A stretch of DNA of 64,000 nt, taken from positions 331,194 through 395,193 of the forward strand of contig NZ_JABJVN010000004.1 of assembly GCF_013618475.1 (NCBI RefSeq). The letters run 5' to 3'. The stretch comes from Saccharibacillus deserti. Its GTDB lineage: Bacteria > Bacillota > Bacilli > Paenibacillales > Paenibacillaceae. The position numbers were made by a program, and so were the translations under genes. Numbering within the stretch: the stretch's first letter is position 1; every line of letters starts with the position of its first letter. The notes beneath the pieces were generated by a model that saw nothing but the letters and a program-made list of their open reading frames with translations, was not told the DNA's origin and ran no database searches. Below are positions 1 through 9,596 of this stretch, piece after piece.

Positions 1-811
1 TTGTCCAATGTTGCCAGTCGATCTCGCTCTTGTGCCGGTCCTGCAGCCAGCGTCGGGTAATATCGAGCAGCTGGCGGCGGTGCGGGCCGGACGAATACGT
101 ATGATCCGCCTGGAAGATGATTTCTTTGTCGCAGCGCGAGTCTTCCCGTGTCCAGAACAGCTTCTGGTACAAGAAGGCGTAATCGACCGGAATCACGTCG
201 TCGGACGTTCCGTGTACGACCAGCACGTCGCCGTAGAACTTGCCCGCTTCCTGGAAAGGCTGGAACGCGCCGAGCGATTCGAAGAAGAGCGGCGTAAACG
301 AGTAGCCCAGATAATCGGCGCTGCCGGTGCGGACGGATTCGTCGTACCGCGAGCGGCCCGTGATCTTGACGATATCGTTGAAAGGATAGCCGACGGCGGA
401 CCACAGCGCGAGGCTCTTGACCCGGCGGTCCCGCACGGCGGTCAGCAGCGCCACGGCTCCGCCGAGGCTGTGCCCGATCAGCGTTACCCGGCTGGGATCG
501 ATATCCGCGCAGGTCATCGCGTAATCAAGCACGGTTCGGGTCTGGCGAATCATCGACTCGATGCCTTCTTCCCCGTACACGCCGCCGCTCTCGCCGCATC
601 CGGCATAATCGAAGCGGACGACCAGCTGGCCGTCGCCCGCAAGTTCACGCGCCGTGGTCACGAACAGGCGGTCGACTCCGATCCGGCTGCCCACAAAGCC
701 GTGGCAGATGACCGTCAGCGGAAGACGTCCTTCGCATTCTCCCGAAGTCGGATAATGAATCGTGGCGGTCAAATCATGGTTGTCGTGGCGGATCAGAATC
801 TGGCGTTCCAT
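1..811 (-). CDS. Alpha/beta hydrolase (S33-like), 3' end off the window
   Basis: Predicted cytosolic serine hydrolase or esterase of the alpha/beta-hydrolase fold; the substrate cannot be read from sequence. The reading frame opens at ATG 811, preceded by GGGGAGG, and stays open to the left edge, so the stop lies outside; about 270 residues are present, close to full family length. Visible motifs are an early HGF oxyanion-hole segment (CHGFVGSR), the nucleophile elbow GHSLGG with Ser near residue 115, a late HGTSDDVIP segment carrying the likely acid, and ADHTY near the end supplying the likely catalytic His. This order is typical of serine aminopeptidase-like S33/BAAT hydrolases. It is transcribed away from the next gene. 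Function beyond hydrolase is inference. Confidence 0.8.
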   Translation of the reverse strand, partial: MERQILIRHDNHDLTATIHYPTSGECEGRLPLTVICHGFVGSRIGVDRLFVTTARELAGDGQLVVRFDYAGCGESGGVYGEEGIESMIRQTRTVLDYAMTCADIDPSRVTLIGHSLGGAVALLTAVRDRRVKSLALWSAVGYPFNDIVKITGRSRYDESVRTGSADYLGYSFTPLFFESLGAFQPFQEAGKFYGDVLVVHGTSDDVIPVDYAFLYQKLFWTREDSRCDKEIIFQADHTYSSGPHRRQLLDITRRWLQDRHKSEIDWQHWT

Positions 812-1003
812 GGCAGCAGCCTCCCCGTAATCTAATTCCTAGTCAAAAGGTATGAATTATATCCATCTTACCGCCCTATCCCCCTTATTGTCAATTCGCA
901 AACCGGGTTAACCGTCCTCCACACCCGGACGACAGCCCGGCGTAGACCCCTGCAGCCGATTGCGCTATGCTTAAAAAGACAAACGTCCGGGAGGGAATGC
1001 CAC

Positions 1004-1651
1004 TTGAACCGCTACCGTTACGGTGTGCTGAAAGCCAAAGCGATCGAATCGATCCACGGCTTCGGCAGCCGGCCGCATTTTCATATCCGCCTGCAGGACG
1101 ATCGGGGCTCCTCTTACAGGGCCTCGGTCAATATCAAATCCAAAGCCTATCCGTCCGAACTGCTGTACCATATCGGACCCTGCCTGCCCGACGATGCAGA
1201 GGCGTTGAAGACCCTGCCCGGCGGATTCTCCCCGATCCAACACGGCCGGCCCGTACAGGGGCTGGACTTCGTCCGCCGTCCGCTGCCGAGCCAAGAAGAC
1301 ATGGTCCCGCTGCCCGCCAGCCTGCCCGGACCGGACAACGATCTGAACGAGAAGATCGTTGCCTTGATCGATGCGGCCATGCTGGCCCATGCCGATCTGT
1401 ACGTCTTCGGCGACAGTTGGGGACCCGAACCGAAAACGCCGGACTACTACTTCGGCTTCCGGCCGGGACGCGGCGTGCACAATATTCATATGAATCAGGG
1501 CAATGAGCATCCGTGGCACGAAGACAACGGAGCTTTCCGGGACGGAGCGATCCTGGTGCATTTTGCCGAAGGAGACCGCTGGACCGGACTGTTTCTCGCT
1601 TTTCAATCGCAATCCTGGAAGACGGACGAGCGGGGACGCGCGGTGGACTGA
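1004..1651 (+). CDS. DUF2278 (YukJ-like) family protein
   Basis: A 215-aa soluble protein with no signal peptide or membrane segment. The C-terminal half has the pattern I associate with DUF2278/YukJ proteins: FGDSWGPEP, then a GVHNIHMNQGN stretch (about residues 158-168), then a segment on a water-filled acidic pocket-like run and a VHF..GDRW.G.F.AFQSQ end. The biochemical role of this family is not known to me. The start is TTG at 1004, chosen because GGGAGGGA sits 8 bases upstream and the first residues NRYRYGVLKA match family starts. It is followed after about 80 bp by a small membrane-protein gene in the same direction. Confidence 0.7.
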   Translation: MNRYRYGVLKAKAIESIHGFGSRPHFHIRLQDDRGSSYRASVNIKSKAYPSELLYHIGPCLPDDAEALKTLPGGFSPIQHGRPVQGLDFVRRPLPSQEDMVPLPASLPGPDNDLNEKIVALIDAAMLAHADLYVFGDSWGPEPKTPDYYFGFRPGRGVHNIHMNQGNEHPWHEDNGAFRDGAILVHFAEGDRWTGLFLAFQSQSWKTDERGRAVD

Positions 1652-1731
1652 TCCCGTTCGCCGCCGCTCCGCTCATCCGCCCGGGTGCCGCCCACGTTGT
1701 TCATTACAGCCCGACAAGGAGGGTTCACGTT

Positions 1732-2373
1732 TTGAGCGTCCGCACAAAAATCCGCGAGATCAACAAGATCCGCGACCAACTGAACACCAAAAACGCCGAA
1801 TATTTCGATGAAGTCATCGTTCACGTCCGCTCCGGCCGCGTGATCGAAGAAAACGGCGAAGACTGGCTGCTGGAACGGGGACTGGAACTCCTCGCCGCCC
1901 AGCAGAAAGGCACTCCCGCGGCCCGGCTGTTCGGTCCGAATCCGATCGACTTTGCCGAGCAGGGTCTTGCCGGCCTGCCCCAACGCAAAAAAGAACCGGC
2001 TCTGCGCTCCTATCTTCTGGTCCCCTGGACCGCGCTCAGCTGGACGTTTCTGCTGCTCGGGCTGACCGCCCTGTTCGTTCCCGAGACGGAGGAAATCAAT
2101 ACCGGTACCCTGCTGATCGTCGTGATCGGGGCCATTGCCCTGTTTGAAGTGCTGATGAGACTGGTTCGCCGCGATCCCGAAGAAGGCGTGCCGGCTCCGC
2201 CCAAGTTCAATCTGCGCGGAATAGGCTCCACTTTGATCGCTCTGATCGTAGTCGGAGCAGCCGGCCTGATGGTGCTGCAGATCGCGCCGACCGTCAAGAT
2301 TCCTTTCCAGATCAGCCTCGTGATTGCGGCGATCGGATTTATCGGACAGTTCGCGCTGCTGCGCAGAAGATAA
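1732..2373 (+). CDS. DUF1129-like small integral membrane protein
   Basis: A 213-aa protein. The TTG start at 1732 is chosen because AAGGAGGG lies 8-10 bases upstream; the frame is open further upstream but overlaps the preceding gene. Residues 1-95 are a soluble, charged N-terminal part with the pattern LLAAQQKGTPAARLFG, which I associate with DUF1129-type proteins. Four hydrophobic segments follow (about residues 96-115, 122-142, 163-183, 188-208), ending in basic residues RRR. The role is unknown; a membrane location is a safe inference. A strong terminator follows directly, so this gene ends its transcript. Confidence 0.65.
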   Translation: MSVRTKIREINKIRDQLNTKNAEYFDEVIVHVRSGRVIEENGEDWLLERGLELLAAQQKGTPAARLFGPNPIDFAEQGLAGLPQRKKEPALRSYLLVPWTALSWTFLLLGLTALFVPETEEINTGTLLIVVIGAIALFEVLMRLVRRDPEEGVPAPPKFNLRGIGSTLIALIVVGAAGLMVLQIAPTVKIPFQISLVIAAIGFIGQFALLRRR

Positions 2374-2385
2374 GGCCTATCACGT

Positions 2386-2414
2386 AAAAAGCCTCCCTTC
2401 CGGGAGGCTTTTTT
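2386..2414. terminator. Bidirectional intrinsic terminator
   Basis: A7-bp GC stem (GCCTCCC / GGGAGGC) with a 4-base loop is flanked by A-run and T-run, so it can end the membrane-protein transcript on plus and the GH94 transcript on minus. Confidence 0.9.
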
Positions 2415-2491
2415 GCGACGAGGTCAATTCAGCGAAGGACGGAAACGGAGAAGCGACGGGCCGACAGGAGATCCGCCGCCGTCCAAAGGCT

Positions 2492-5107
2492 CTACAGCAT
2501 CACTTCGACGCGCACCGATTCGCGGTCGCGATAAGCGGGCAGAAGGCTCCCTGCGAGCGCTTCGCCATTGACGCGGATTTCCCGCACGCCTCTGCCCGAG
2601 CCGCTCTCGTTACGTACCTCAATCTCGTACAGGCAGCCCCGGAAGCAGCGCGATACGCGGAAGCCTTCCCACTCCGCCGGAATGCACGGGTCGATCCGCA
2701 GACCGTCCAGCTCCGCCCGCACGCCCAGGATATGCTGCGTCGCGGCAACGTACATCCAGGCGGCGGTGCCGGTCAGCCAGGATACGTTCGCCAGCCCGAA
2801 TTTGTCGGAATCCGGACCGAACAGATTCGATGCGTAGACGTACGGCTCGGCGCGGTAGCGCTCGAGTCCCGCCGTATCCATCGCCACGCTCGGAATCAGC
2901 TGCCGGTAGTATTTGTAGGCCAGATCGCCCCGGCCGAGCCGGCATTCCGCGATGATCGCCCACGTATTCGCATGACAGAATACCGCGCCGTTCTCGCCCG
3001 TGCCGGGATTGTAATTGGTCAGCGGATCGGCCGGGTCCGGGAAATCGGTGATCGGCGGATGCAGCTTCTTGAGGCCCAGTTCCGTGTCGAGCATACTGCG
3101 CACGCTGTCCATCGCGATCCGTCCTTTTTCTTTTTCCGCCATGCCCGACAATACCGACCAACTCTGCGCGTTCAGCCACAGTTTGGCCTGGTCGTGCTCA
3201 TCCGTGCCGAGGAAGCGGCCGTCGTCCATCACCGCGCGCCGGAACCATCTGCCGTCCCACCCCGCTCCGTTCACCCGCCGCTTCTGGTCTTCGTACAGCC
3301 CGCGGTAGCGTGCCGCATCTTCGCCGCTGCCTGCCAGATCCGCCAGATCGATCATCTTCAGCAGCGTCGTGCCGAACTGCATGGCGGTCCATATACTCTC
3401 GCCTTTGCCTTCGCGGCAGACGCGGAACAGCTGATCGTTCCAGTCGGAACGCAGCATAAGCGGGAAGCCGTTTCGGCCCAGATGATTTGCCGTAAACTCG
3501 ATCGCCTGCCGCAGATGTTCGTAGACGCTGCCTTCGCCTTCATCGTAGTAGGGGATCTTTTCATGCAAAAAAGAAGCGTCTCCGCTCTCCGCGATCAGTT
3601 CCCACACCGCAAGGGCCGTCCACAGATGATCGTCCGAATGGATACTCGTGACCGGGTCCCAGCCTTCATTCGGGAAAAAGTAATGGTTCACATGCCCGTC
3701 CGCGTACTGCTGCCCGAGCAGCAGCCGCAGTTTGCCTTGGGCCGCTTCGGTATCGTGGGGCGCGACGGCCAGAATGTCCTGCGCCGTATCGCGGAAGCCC
3801 ACGCCCCGGAACGTGCCCGTCGCATAGAACGAAATATTGCGGGAGAACAAAAAATTGCGCTGCGCCTGATACGGATTCCAGATATTGAGCATACGCTGGG
3901 CTTCCGGGTCGGGCAGTTCGCAGTGCCAGGCGTCCAGATACGTTTTCCAATATTCGTGCAGGCCGGTCAGCGAACGTTCCACGAATCCCTGCTGCCGCGA
4001 GCGCTCCACGGCCAGCAGCGCTTCCGCTTCGTCGGGCGCCGTGCCAAGAAACACGTTCAGTTCGCGCGTCTCGCCCGGAGCCAGCGTCAGCGTCATCTGC
4101 AGCGCCCCGCACGGGTCGCCGCCGAGCAGGGTGGAGTTCGTGCAGCCCCCGCGCTCGATCGCAAGCGGATTCGACTCGCTGCGGTAGCTGCCGATGAACG
4201 CATCGCGGTCGCCGTCGTAGCCGGAAACCGGAACATCGGCGGCCAAATAGACGATTGGCGTTTCTTCCGGCTTGGGCTGGTTCTCGACGCCGTACCGGTA
4301 CAGCAGAACGTCGCCTTCCGCATGCGTGACCGAGACCTGATGTTTGTTGTAGCACTGCCACTGAAGTTCGCGCATAAACTCCATCATGCCGAATTCGGCG
4401 TACGCGTACACGTTCAGCGTTTTCTCGGACGAAGAGCCGTTGGTCAGCGTGAGATTCCAGACCAGCGAATTTTCTTCCGGTCCGACCAGATACAGCGTGC
4501 GGGCTCTCAGGCCTTTTTTCTCCGCTTCGAACCGGGTGTATCCCATGCCGTGCGCGCTGCTCCATTCGTCGGGGCGGGCGACAGCCGGTTCGTGGGTCGG
4601 ACACCAGTACTCGTTCGGATCCGCGCCCGCTCCGGTTTCCTGAATATACAGATAAGGCCCGGAACGGTCGGTCGGCAGATGGAAAAAGCGGTAGCGGGTA
4701 ATCCGCCAGATCTGCGGCGATTTGTAGAAAGCGACGCCGCCGCCCGCATGCGACAGCATCATATGGAAGGTGCCGTTGGACAAATAATTCATCCAGGGCG
4801 TAGGCAGATCATGACGGTAAAACCGGACTTCCCGGGCTTCGTCGTCAAAAGCATAAGTACCGTCGGCCCGGCGTTCGGACGGATCGGGCAGGGGATCGGG
4901 ACGGGAAAAAGGTTGGGAGGGTTGTCTCGTCAAAGCCTCCGATTCATCCGCCAAGCGGGCAGCCGGTTCGGTTTCCGCGGAAGCGGAACGTGCCGCCGAC
5001 AGCGCTGCCCGGCCGACAGCCGAAGCCGCGGCGGGGCCGAGTGCGGAGAGCGTACCCGAACGTTGGCTGTCCGGGCCGGAAGTGGGCGAAGATCCGTTAG
5101 GTTCCAT
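2492..5107 (-). CDS. GH94 family glycoside phosphorylase (cellobiose/chitobiose phosphorylase-like)
   Basis: Predicted cytosolic phosphorolytic enzyme that splits a beta-linked disaccharide or oligosaccharide with phosphate to give a sugar 1-phosphate. At 871 aa it carries the GH94 layout: N-terminal beta-sandwich (about residues 95-390), then an alpha/alpha barrel. Seen motifs are GFRDTAQD (438-444) and RSDWNDQL, where Asp555 aligns with the proton-donor Asp of GH94 (DWND). Residues 1-80 are an Ala/Ser/Pro-rich extension not expected in the family. The ATG at 5107 has GAAGGAGTG upstream. It is the last gene of the minus-strand sugar locus, 60 bp after the GH2 gene, and probably completes breakdown of imported oligosaccharide. 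Exact disaccharide specificity cannot be read. Confidence 0.8.
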   Translation of the reverse strand: MEPNGSSPTSGPDSQRSGTLSALGPAAASAVGRAALSAARSASAETEPAARLADESEALTRQPSQPFSRPDPLPDPSERRADGTYAFDDEAREVRFYRHDLPTPWMNYLSNGTFHMMLSHAGGGVAFYKSPQIWRITRYRFFHLPTDRSGPYLYIQETGAGADPNEYWCPTHEPAVARPDEWSSAHGMGYTRFEAEKKGLRARTLYLVGPEENSLVWNLTLTNGSSSEKTLNVYAYAEFGMMEFMRELQWQCYNKHQVSVTHAEGDVLLYRYGVENQPKPEETPIVYLAADVPVSGYDGDRDAFIGSYRSESNPLAIERGGCTNSTLLGGDPCGALQMTLTLAPGETRELNVFLGTAPDEAEALLAVERSRQQGFVERSLTGLHEYWKTYLDAWHCELPDPEAQRMLNIWNPYQAQRNFLFSRNISFYATGTFRGVGFRDTAQDILAVAPHDTEAAQGKLRLLLGQQYADGHVNHYFFPNEGWDPVTSIHSDDHLWTALAVWELIAESGDASFLHEKIPYYDEGEGSVYEHLRQAIEFTANHLGRNGFPLMLRSDWNDQLFRVCREGKGESIWTAMQFGTTLLKMIDLADLAGSGEDAARYRGLYEDQKRRVNGAGWDGRWFRRAVMDDGRFLGTDEHDQAKLWLNAQSWSVLSGMAEKEKGRIAMDSVRSMLDTELGLKKLHPPITDFPDPADPLTNYNPGTGENGAVFCHANTWAIIAECRLGRGDLAYKYYRQLIPSVAMDTAGLERYRAEPYVYASNLFGPDSDKFGLANVSWLTGTAAWMYVAATQHILGVRAELDGLRIDPCIPAEWEGFRVSRCFRGCLYEIEVRNESGSGRGVREIRVNGEALAGSLLPAYRDRESVRVEVML

Positions 5108-5167
5108 TCGTGAATCACTCCTTCGATTGAATAATGTTCGGATTCCGGTTGGCCCGAAGACCCCGTT

Positions 5168-8100
5168 CTATTTGGGGTCGATCTCGTCGATAGTCATCCG
5201 GTAGCGCAGATCGTCCATCGGACGGCCGTCGGGATGTTCGAAGAAAACGCCGAGCCGGATATCTTCTTCCCCGCCGCGCGCCGCGACGATCAGGCGGTTG
5301 AAACCGGGCAGAAGCCGCATGTCATAAGGCGGCGCCAGCGCTTCGCCGTTCAGCCAGGCTTCGGCGGAAACGGGATTCCCCGCAAGGCGCAGACGCGCCG
5401 GACGACCCGGCGCATCGTGCTCTGCCGAAGTTTGGCCGGCCTGCGGAAGAGGCGCCCGATCGGCGGGATCTTCCGCTTCCGGAACCTCGACAAAAGCGCT
5501 CAAGAACCATAGTCCGCCAGCCGAACCGCCGATTCGCATCAGGCCGTCTCGGGGACTGCGTTCCTTTTTTTTCATCCAGCCGTACAGGCCTTCTCCCAGA
5601 TTGTTCAGGGTAAACTGCGGGTCGGCGTAATAAGCGCGCATCGCTTCTTCGTCGCGATAAGGTTCGCACGGCAGCGCCATCATCGATTCGACGGCAAGCT
5701 GCCCGTCGCTCTTGACGCTGTTCCATAAACCGTCTTCGAACGCCGCGCCCAGATTGGCCAGCAGGCGGGCATACAGACGCAGGCTCTTATCGAGCGCGGG
5801 GCGCAGCGGAATCTGCGAGCAGACGATCGAACCCGCGCCGACGGCAAGCCCGACCACAAAATTCCCCGGCTTGCGCGCATGGTCGCGGTTCAGTTCGACC
5901 AGCGCCAGGCGGCTGTATTCGGCGGTGCGCTTGCGTACGAAATAATCTTTCCATGCCGTGCCTTCGACGCTGACGCAGACGGCGCGGACGCCGGAGGCTT
6001 CGATCCGGTGCAGGCCGAGCGGCAGGTTCTCGACATCCCGCGGCGAGAGATGCACTTTGTCCAGGCCGAACAGATCGGCCGGACTCAGGCCCGCGGCCGG
6101 CGGACAGGCATAGTCCGCCTCCAGCTGGTAAGTCTCGTGGGCCGTCACCGTAACGGGGCGGTCCAATAGACGCGACAGCGCTTCGCCGTGCGTTTCGTCG
6201 CACGGCAGCACCAGAACCGTGCCGCCGGCTTCGGCGAAGGCACGGGCCGCCTCGGGCGCTCCGGTCTCCCGCAGCAGACCGGGTTCGATCAGCAGCAAGC
6301 CGGGCGGCGCGGACAAGGCGCCGGCAGGCGGGGCGCCGTCCTCCGGCCCACTGCCGCCGGAGGACGGCGCAGCGGGTTCGGGCGGCGCGGAGCGGCCGGT
6401 CGCGGTCCGGGCGGCGGAAGAATCGCCGGACGGGAATCGGGCTGCCAGAGCGGCGAGATCGCTGCCGCGGCGGAGCGGTTCGTACGGCAGGCGCAGCGCC
6501 GACAGGAAGAGCTCGTTCATGCCGCCGCGCGCACCGAGGAAGCGGACCGGCAGCCGTTCGGCTCCCGGCGAAGCGGGAGCGGCCGCGGCAGGCCGGGCGC
6601 CTGCCGCCTGGATCAGCAGGCGGCGCAGCAGCAGGGCGGCCTGCGGCACACGCGCGAAGCGGCTCGTCAGGCCCAGCTGGCTGGCGAGCATATAACCCCG
6701 GCCGCCGCGGTATTCCAGCAGCGGCGTCCACAAGTCGCCGCCGTCGCCGAAATCGCCGGCGCTGCATTCCAGCAGCAGCCGGTAATCGCCCGCCGCCGGC
6801 TTCTCGAATGCGGCCGTAATGATCGGCACAGGCCCGTCTTCGCGCAGCTCCGGGTCCCAGAACATCAGGTCTTCGTCGCCGAATCCGGCCAGAACCGGAT
6901 GATCATAGCTGCCCGAATGGGCACGGATAAAGTCCCGGCGGCTCAGCGTCAGGCGGCCGATCGAGAAGCGATCCTGCTCGAGGATGAGCAGGCGGCCTCC
7001 TCGGGCAGCGAATGCGCGGACGCCGCGTTCGATCCGGCCGTCTTCGTCGCGGATCCGGCTGCCGATCACCAGCAGACCGCCTTCCGGAAGATGCTCCAGA
7101 TCATCGGCGTGCGCGACCCGGCAGCCGGGCAGCAGCGTTCGCAAGGCGGCATAATCGGCTTCCCCGCCGAGATACCGGCATTCCGCGGCGAGCGTTAACG
7201 GCTCGCTTTTGATTCCGGCGGAGAAGATCTTGTAGATTTTGCGCACTTCGTGTACCCGCTCGCCGTCGTGATACAAGGTCGCGATCAGTTCCGACGCTTC
7301 TCCCGCCGACCCTGCCAAGGGCCGTTCTCCCGTCGAACTTTCCCGGGACTCCGATTCCGTGAGCCCCGCAGCGCAGGCCGTATCCCCGGGCCGGGCCACC
7401 ACGCGTTCCGGCACCCATTGAAATACCGCAAGTTTGCGTTCGGCCGGCTGCTGCCTGAACCGGATCGTCTCGCAGCGGATCGTATATCCGCCCTGCTTCG
7501 CTTCGAATTCGATTCGGACGTCCCGGGCACGCAGCGTGTCGTTATACACATCGAAACGGCGTACGATCGGGCTGTCGTCATAGAAGCTGTGATCGTATTC
7601 CGCCGCGATCAGCGCCGCCGGACGAAAAGCTTCCCGCATGACGGCAAAAGCCGGGTTCGGCCGGTAAGCCGGATACTCCGGCGGCAGCAGACCGTTATTC
7701 AGCGTCAGCGAATACGCCGGCACAAAAGCCGGCTTGACACCGGGAGACTCCAGCTCGTTCCACTCCAGCGGAATATCCCGCTCGGGCATGGCCCGCATAA
7801 AGTAATGGGCGAAGTTGAACGTCGAGAGTCCGGAGACGTCCTGCCGCCGCGCATATTCGACGAACAGCCGCTCTTTTTCGGCCAGTCCTGCCGCCGCTTC
7901 GTCGGTATGCCGGTAAGCTTTCATTCCCGTATACATACTGGCGTTCTGGGGACAGATGTACCACCAGCCCCCGTGTTCGCCGAAAGTCAGCGGCACCTTC
8001 CGGTCCCACTGCGAGATCGTGCCGTCGATATTGTAGTGCCGGCTCTCGACTTCCGTCTGTTCCCGGGCCAGCAGGCGGTTGTCGCCTTCCGCCATGATCG

Positions 8101-9592
8101 GCCGGGTCGGATCGAGCCGGCGCATCCGGTCGATCAGGAACGGGATATGCCGTTTGTATTCGTCCCGCCCGTCTACCCAGCGCATCTCGTTCTCCACGCT
8201 CCACAAGATCACGGACGGATGATTGCGATCCCGCAGCACCAGACGCTCCGCATGTTCCAGAGTATTCAGGATATAATCGGGATGATCCGCCGCCATCGAT
8301 TTGCCCGATCCGTAGATCGCGGTCTCGTCGACGATCAGCATGCCGGTCTCGTCGGCGATCCGCAGAAAATATTCCGGATACGGCTCCGCATGCAGTCGGA
8401 TACAGTTGACGCCGACTTCGCGGCACATCGCATACCAGGTTCGCACATACTCTTCGGTCTGCTGCATCGGTCCCTGAAAATGCCACGAATCCCCGCGCAG
8501 CCGCAGAGGAATCCCGTTGAGCCTAAAGATCGGCCCTTCGCTCCAGAACTCCCGAAACCCGAAACTCTCTTCCAAACGATCAATCGTTTCGCCCGCTGCG
8601 CACAGTTCCAGTTCGGCCGTATACAGCACCGGCGAATCCGGGCTCCACAGCTCGGCGCCGCTCCAGTCCAGCCGCAGCGATGCCGCACCGCTCATCGGGC
8701 GCTTGTCGTTCTGGCACAGGCGGGGCGGTTCGCTTTCCCCGGGCCGCCCCTCCCCTTCTTCGCCGTCCCAAGCGGCAAGTGACGTTTCCGCCGCCAGCAC
8801 CGGCGGATCGTCCGGCCGGTCCCGACGGCGCACCGTCAATTTCACGGTGAACCGGGCTTTTTCTATCCCGGACGGCAGCGTCTCTTCTTCCAAGCGGCCG
8901 ACAAACGCATCGATGTCCAAGCGGTTTTGACGCACCGAAGTCCGGATCGCGATCCGTTCCAGCGCCATGATCGGCAGGCTTTCCAGCCAGACATCCTGCC
9001 ACAGTCCCCGGGCCAGATAACCGAACCAGGAACCGGTCAGTCCGGTCACCTTGAGCGCTCCCGAAGGCAGAACCGCCTGATCGAAACCGGCACAGACCAC
9101 CTGCAGCTCATGCGTTTCTCCGGCGCGAACCCCATGCGTGATATCCAGGCGCAGCGGCAGATAACCGTCCCGCCATGCCGCAAGCTTGCGTCCGTCCAGA
9201 TACACGGCGGCCTGCTGCATGACTCCGTCGAGGCGCAGGACGATCCGGCGCCCCGCAAATTCCCGGGGCACATCCACCATCCGGCGCAGCACTCCGGCTT
9301 CCGCGCGGTCCCACTCGGGCGGATACCCGAACGGGGCGAACAATTCGAAGCCGTATTCGGCGATCCTGCCGAACGTGCGGCCCGGCTCCGGCTCGTACGA
9401 ACCCCGCCAGCTGGACGGAACACGCACCTTTTCCCGCTCGTAACGGATCTTGTCCGGCAGCGACAGCCCGCGGGGACGATCGTACAGCGGCATGAACTCC
9501 CATTCTCCGTTCAGGCTGATCCGGCTGCGCAGGCCGCCCGCCTGCCCGGCCGCTCTCCCTTCTCCGATCCATCCGGCTTCCTTTTTCGGCAT
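5168..9592 (-). CDS. Very long GH2 glycoside hydrolase (beta-galactosidase/glucuronidase family)
   Basis: A 1474-aa protein with no signal peptide, predicted intracellular beta-glycosidase. Residues 20-210 form the GH2 sugar-binding beta domain, about 210-350 the immunoglobulin-like domain, 350-620 the TIM barrel. Catalytic acid/base Glu469 is in SVENEM and the nucleophile Glu539 in TFGEHGG. The region after about 650 is far longer than in LacZ/UidA: it holds a segment resembling a Rossmann or GATase-like layer (LLVIGSRIRDEDGR..., about 835-1040), an Ala/Gly/Pro/Ser-rich low-complexity stretch near 1065-1110, and a second, similar alpha/beta layer plus a C-terminal beta domain. Start ATG 9592 lies 4 bases after the stop of the preceding gene, so the two are translationally linked. 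Substrate unknown; context suggests side chains of a pectin-type glycan. Confidence 0.8.
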   Translation of the reverse strand: MPKKEAGWIGEGRAAGQAGGLRSRISLNGEWEFMPLYDRPRGLSLPDKIRYEREKVRVPSSWRGSYEPEPGRTFGRIAEYGFELFAPFGYPPEWDRAEAGVLRRMVDVPREFAGRRIVLRLDGVMQQAAVYLDGRKLAAWRDGYLPLRLDITHGVRAGETHELQVVCAGFDQAVLPSGALKVTGLTGSWFGYLARGLWQDVWLESLPIMALERIAIRTSVRQNRLDIDAFVGRLEEETLPSGIEKARFTVKLTVRRRDRPDDPPVLAAETSLAAWDGEEGEGRPGESEPPRLCQNDKRPMSGAASLRLDWSGAELWSPDSPVLYTAELELCAAGETIDRLEESFGFREFWSEGPIFRLNGIPLRLRGDSWHFQGPMQQTEEYVRTWYAMCREVGVNCIRLHAEPYPEYFLRIADETGMLIVDETAIYGSGKSMAADHPDYILNTLEHAERLVLRDRNHPSVILWSVENEMRWVDGRDEYKRHIPFLIDRMRRLDPTRPIMAEGDNRLLAREQTEVESRHYNIDGTISQWDRKVPLTFGEHGGWWYICPQNASMYTGMKAYRHTDEAAAGLAEKERLFVEYARRQDVSGLSTFNFAHYFMRAMPERDIPLEWNELESPGVKPAFVPAYSLTLNNGLLPPEYPAYRPNPAFAVMREAFRPAALIAAEYDHSFYDDSPIVRRFDVYNDTLRARDVRIEFEAKQGGYTIRCETIRFRQQPAERKLAVFQWVPERVVARPGDTACAAGLTESESRESSTGERPLAGSAGEASELIATLYHDGERVHEVRKIYKIFSAGIKSEPLTLAAECRYLGGEADYAALRTLLPGCRVAHADDLEHLPEGGLLVIGSRIRDEDGRIERGVRAFAARGGRLLILEQDRFSIGRLTLSRRDFIRAHSGSYDHPVLAGFGDEDLMFWDPELREDGPVPIITAAFEKPAAGDYRLLLECSAGDFGDGGDLWTPLLEYRGGRGYMLASQLGLTSRFARVPQAALLLRRLLIQAAGARPAAAAPASPGAERLPVRFLGARGGMNELFLSALRLPYEPLRRGSDLAALAARFPSGDSSAARTATGRSAPPEPAAPSSGGSGPEDGAPPAGALSAPPGLLLIEPGLLRETGAPEAARAFAEAGGTVLVLPCDETHGEALSRLLDRPVTVTAHETYQLEADYACPPAAGLSPADLFGLDKVHLSPRDVENLPLGLHRIEASGVRAVCVSVEGTAWKDYFVRKRTAEYSRLALVELNRDHARKPGNFVVGLAVGAGSIVCSQIPLRPALDKSLRLYARLLANLGAAFEDGLWNSVKSDGQLAVESMMALPCEPYRDEEAMRAYYADPQFTLNNLGEGLYGWMKKKERSPRDGLMRIGGSAGGLWFLSAFVEVPEAEDPADRAPLPQAGQTSAEHDAPGRPARLRLAGNPVSAEAWLNGEALAPPYDMRLLPGFNRLIVAARGGEEDIRLGVFFEHPDGRPMDDLRYRMTIDEIDPK

Positions 9593-9596
9593 ATCC

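Noticed and set aside
967-1506. Plus-strand open frame overlapping the DUF2278 gene
   Set aside because: Arg/Pro-rich alternate frame; the DUF2278 frame has the family motif.
2324-5113. 929-aa open frame on plus opposite GH94
   Set aside because: It is antisense to a gene with full GH94 motifs; the translation is Arg/Gln-rich with no recognisable domain and comes from high GC.
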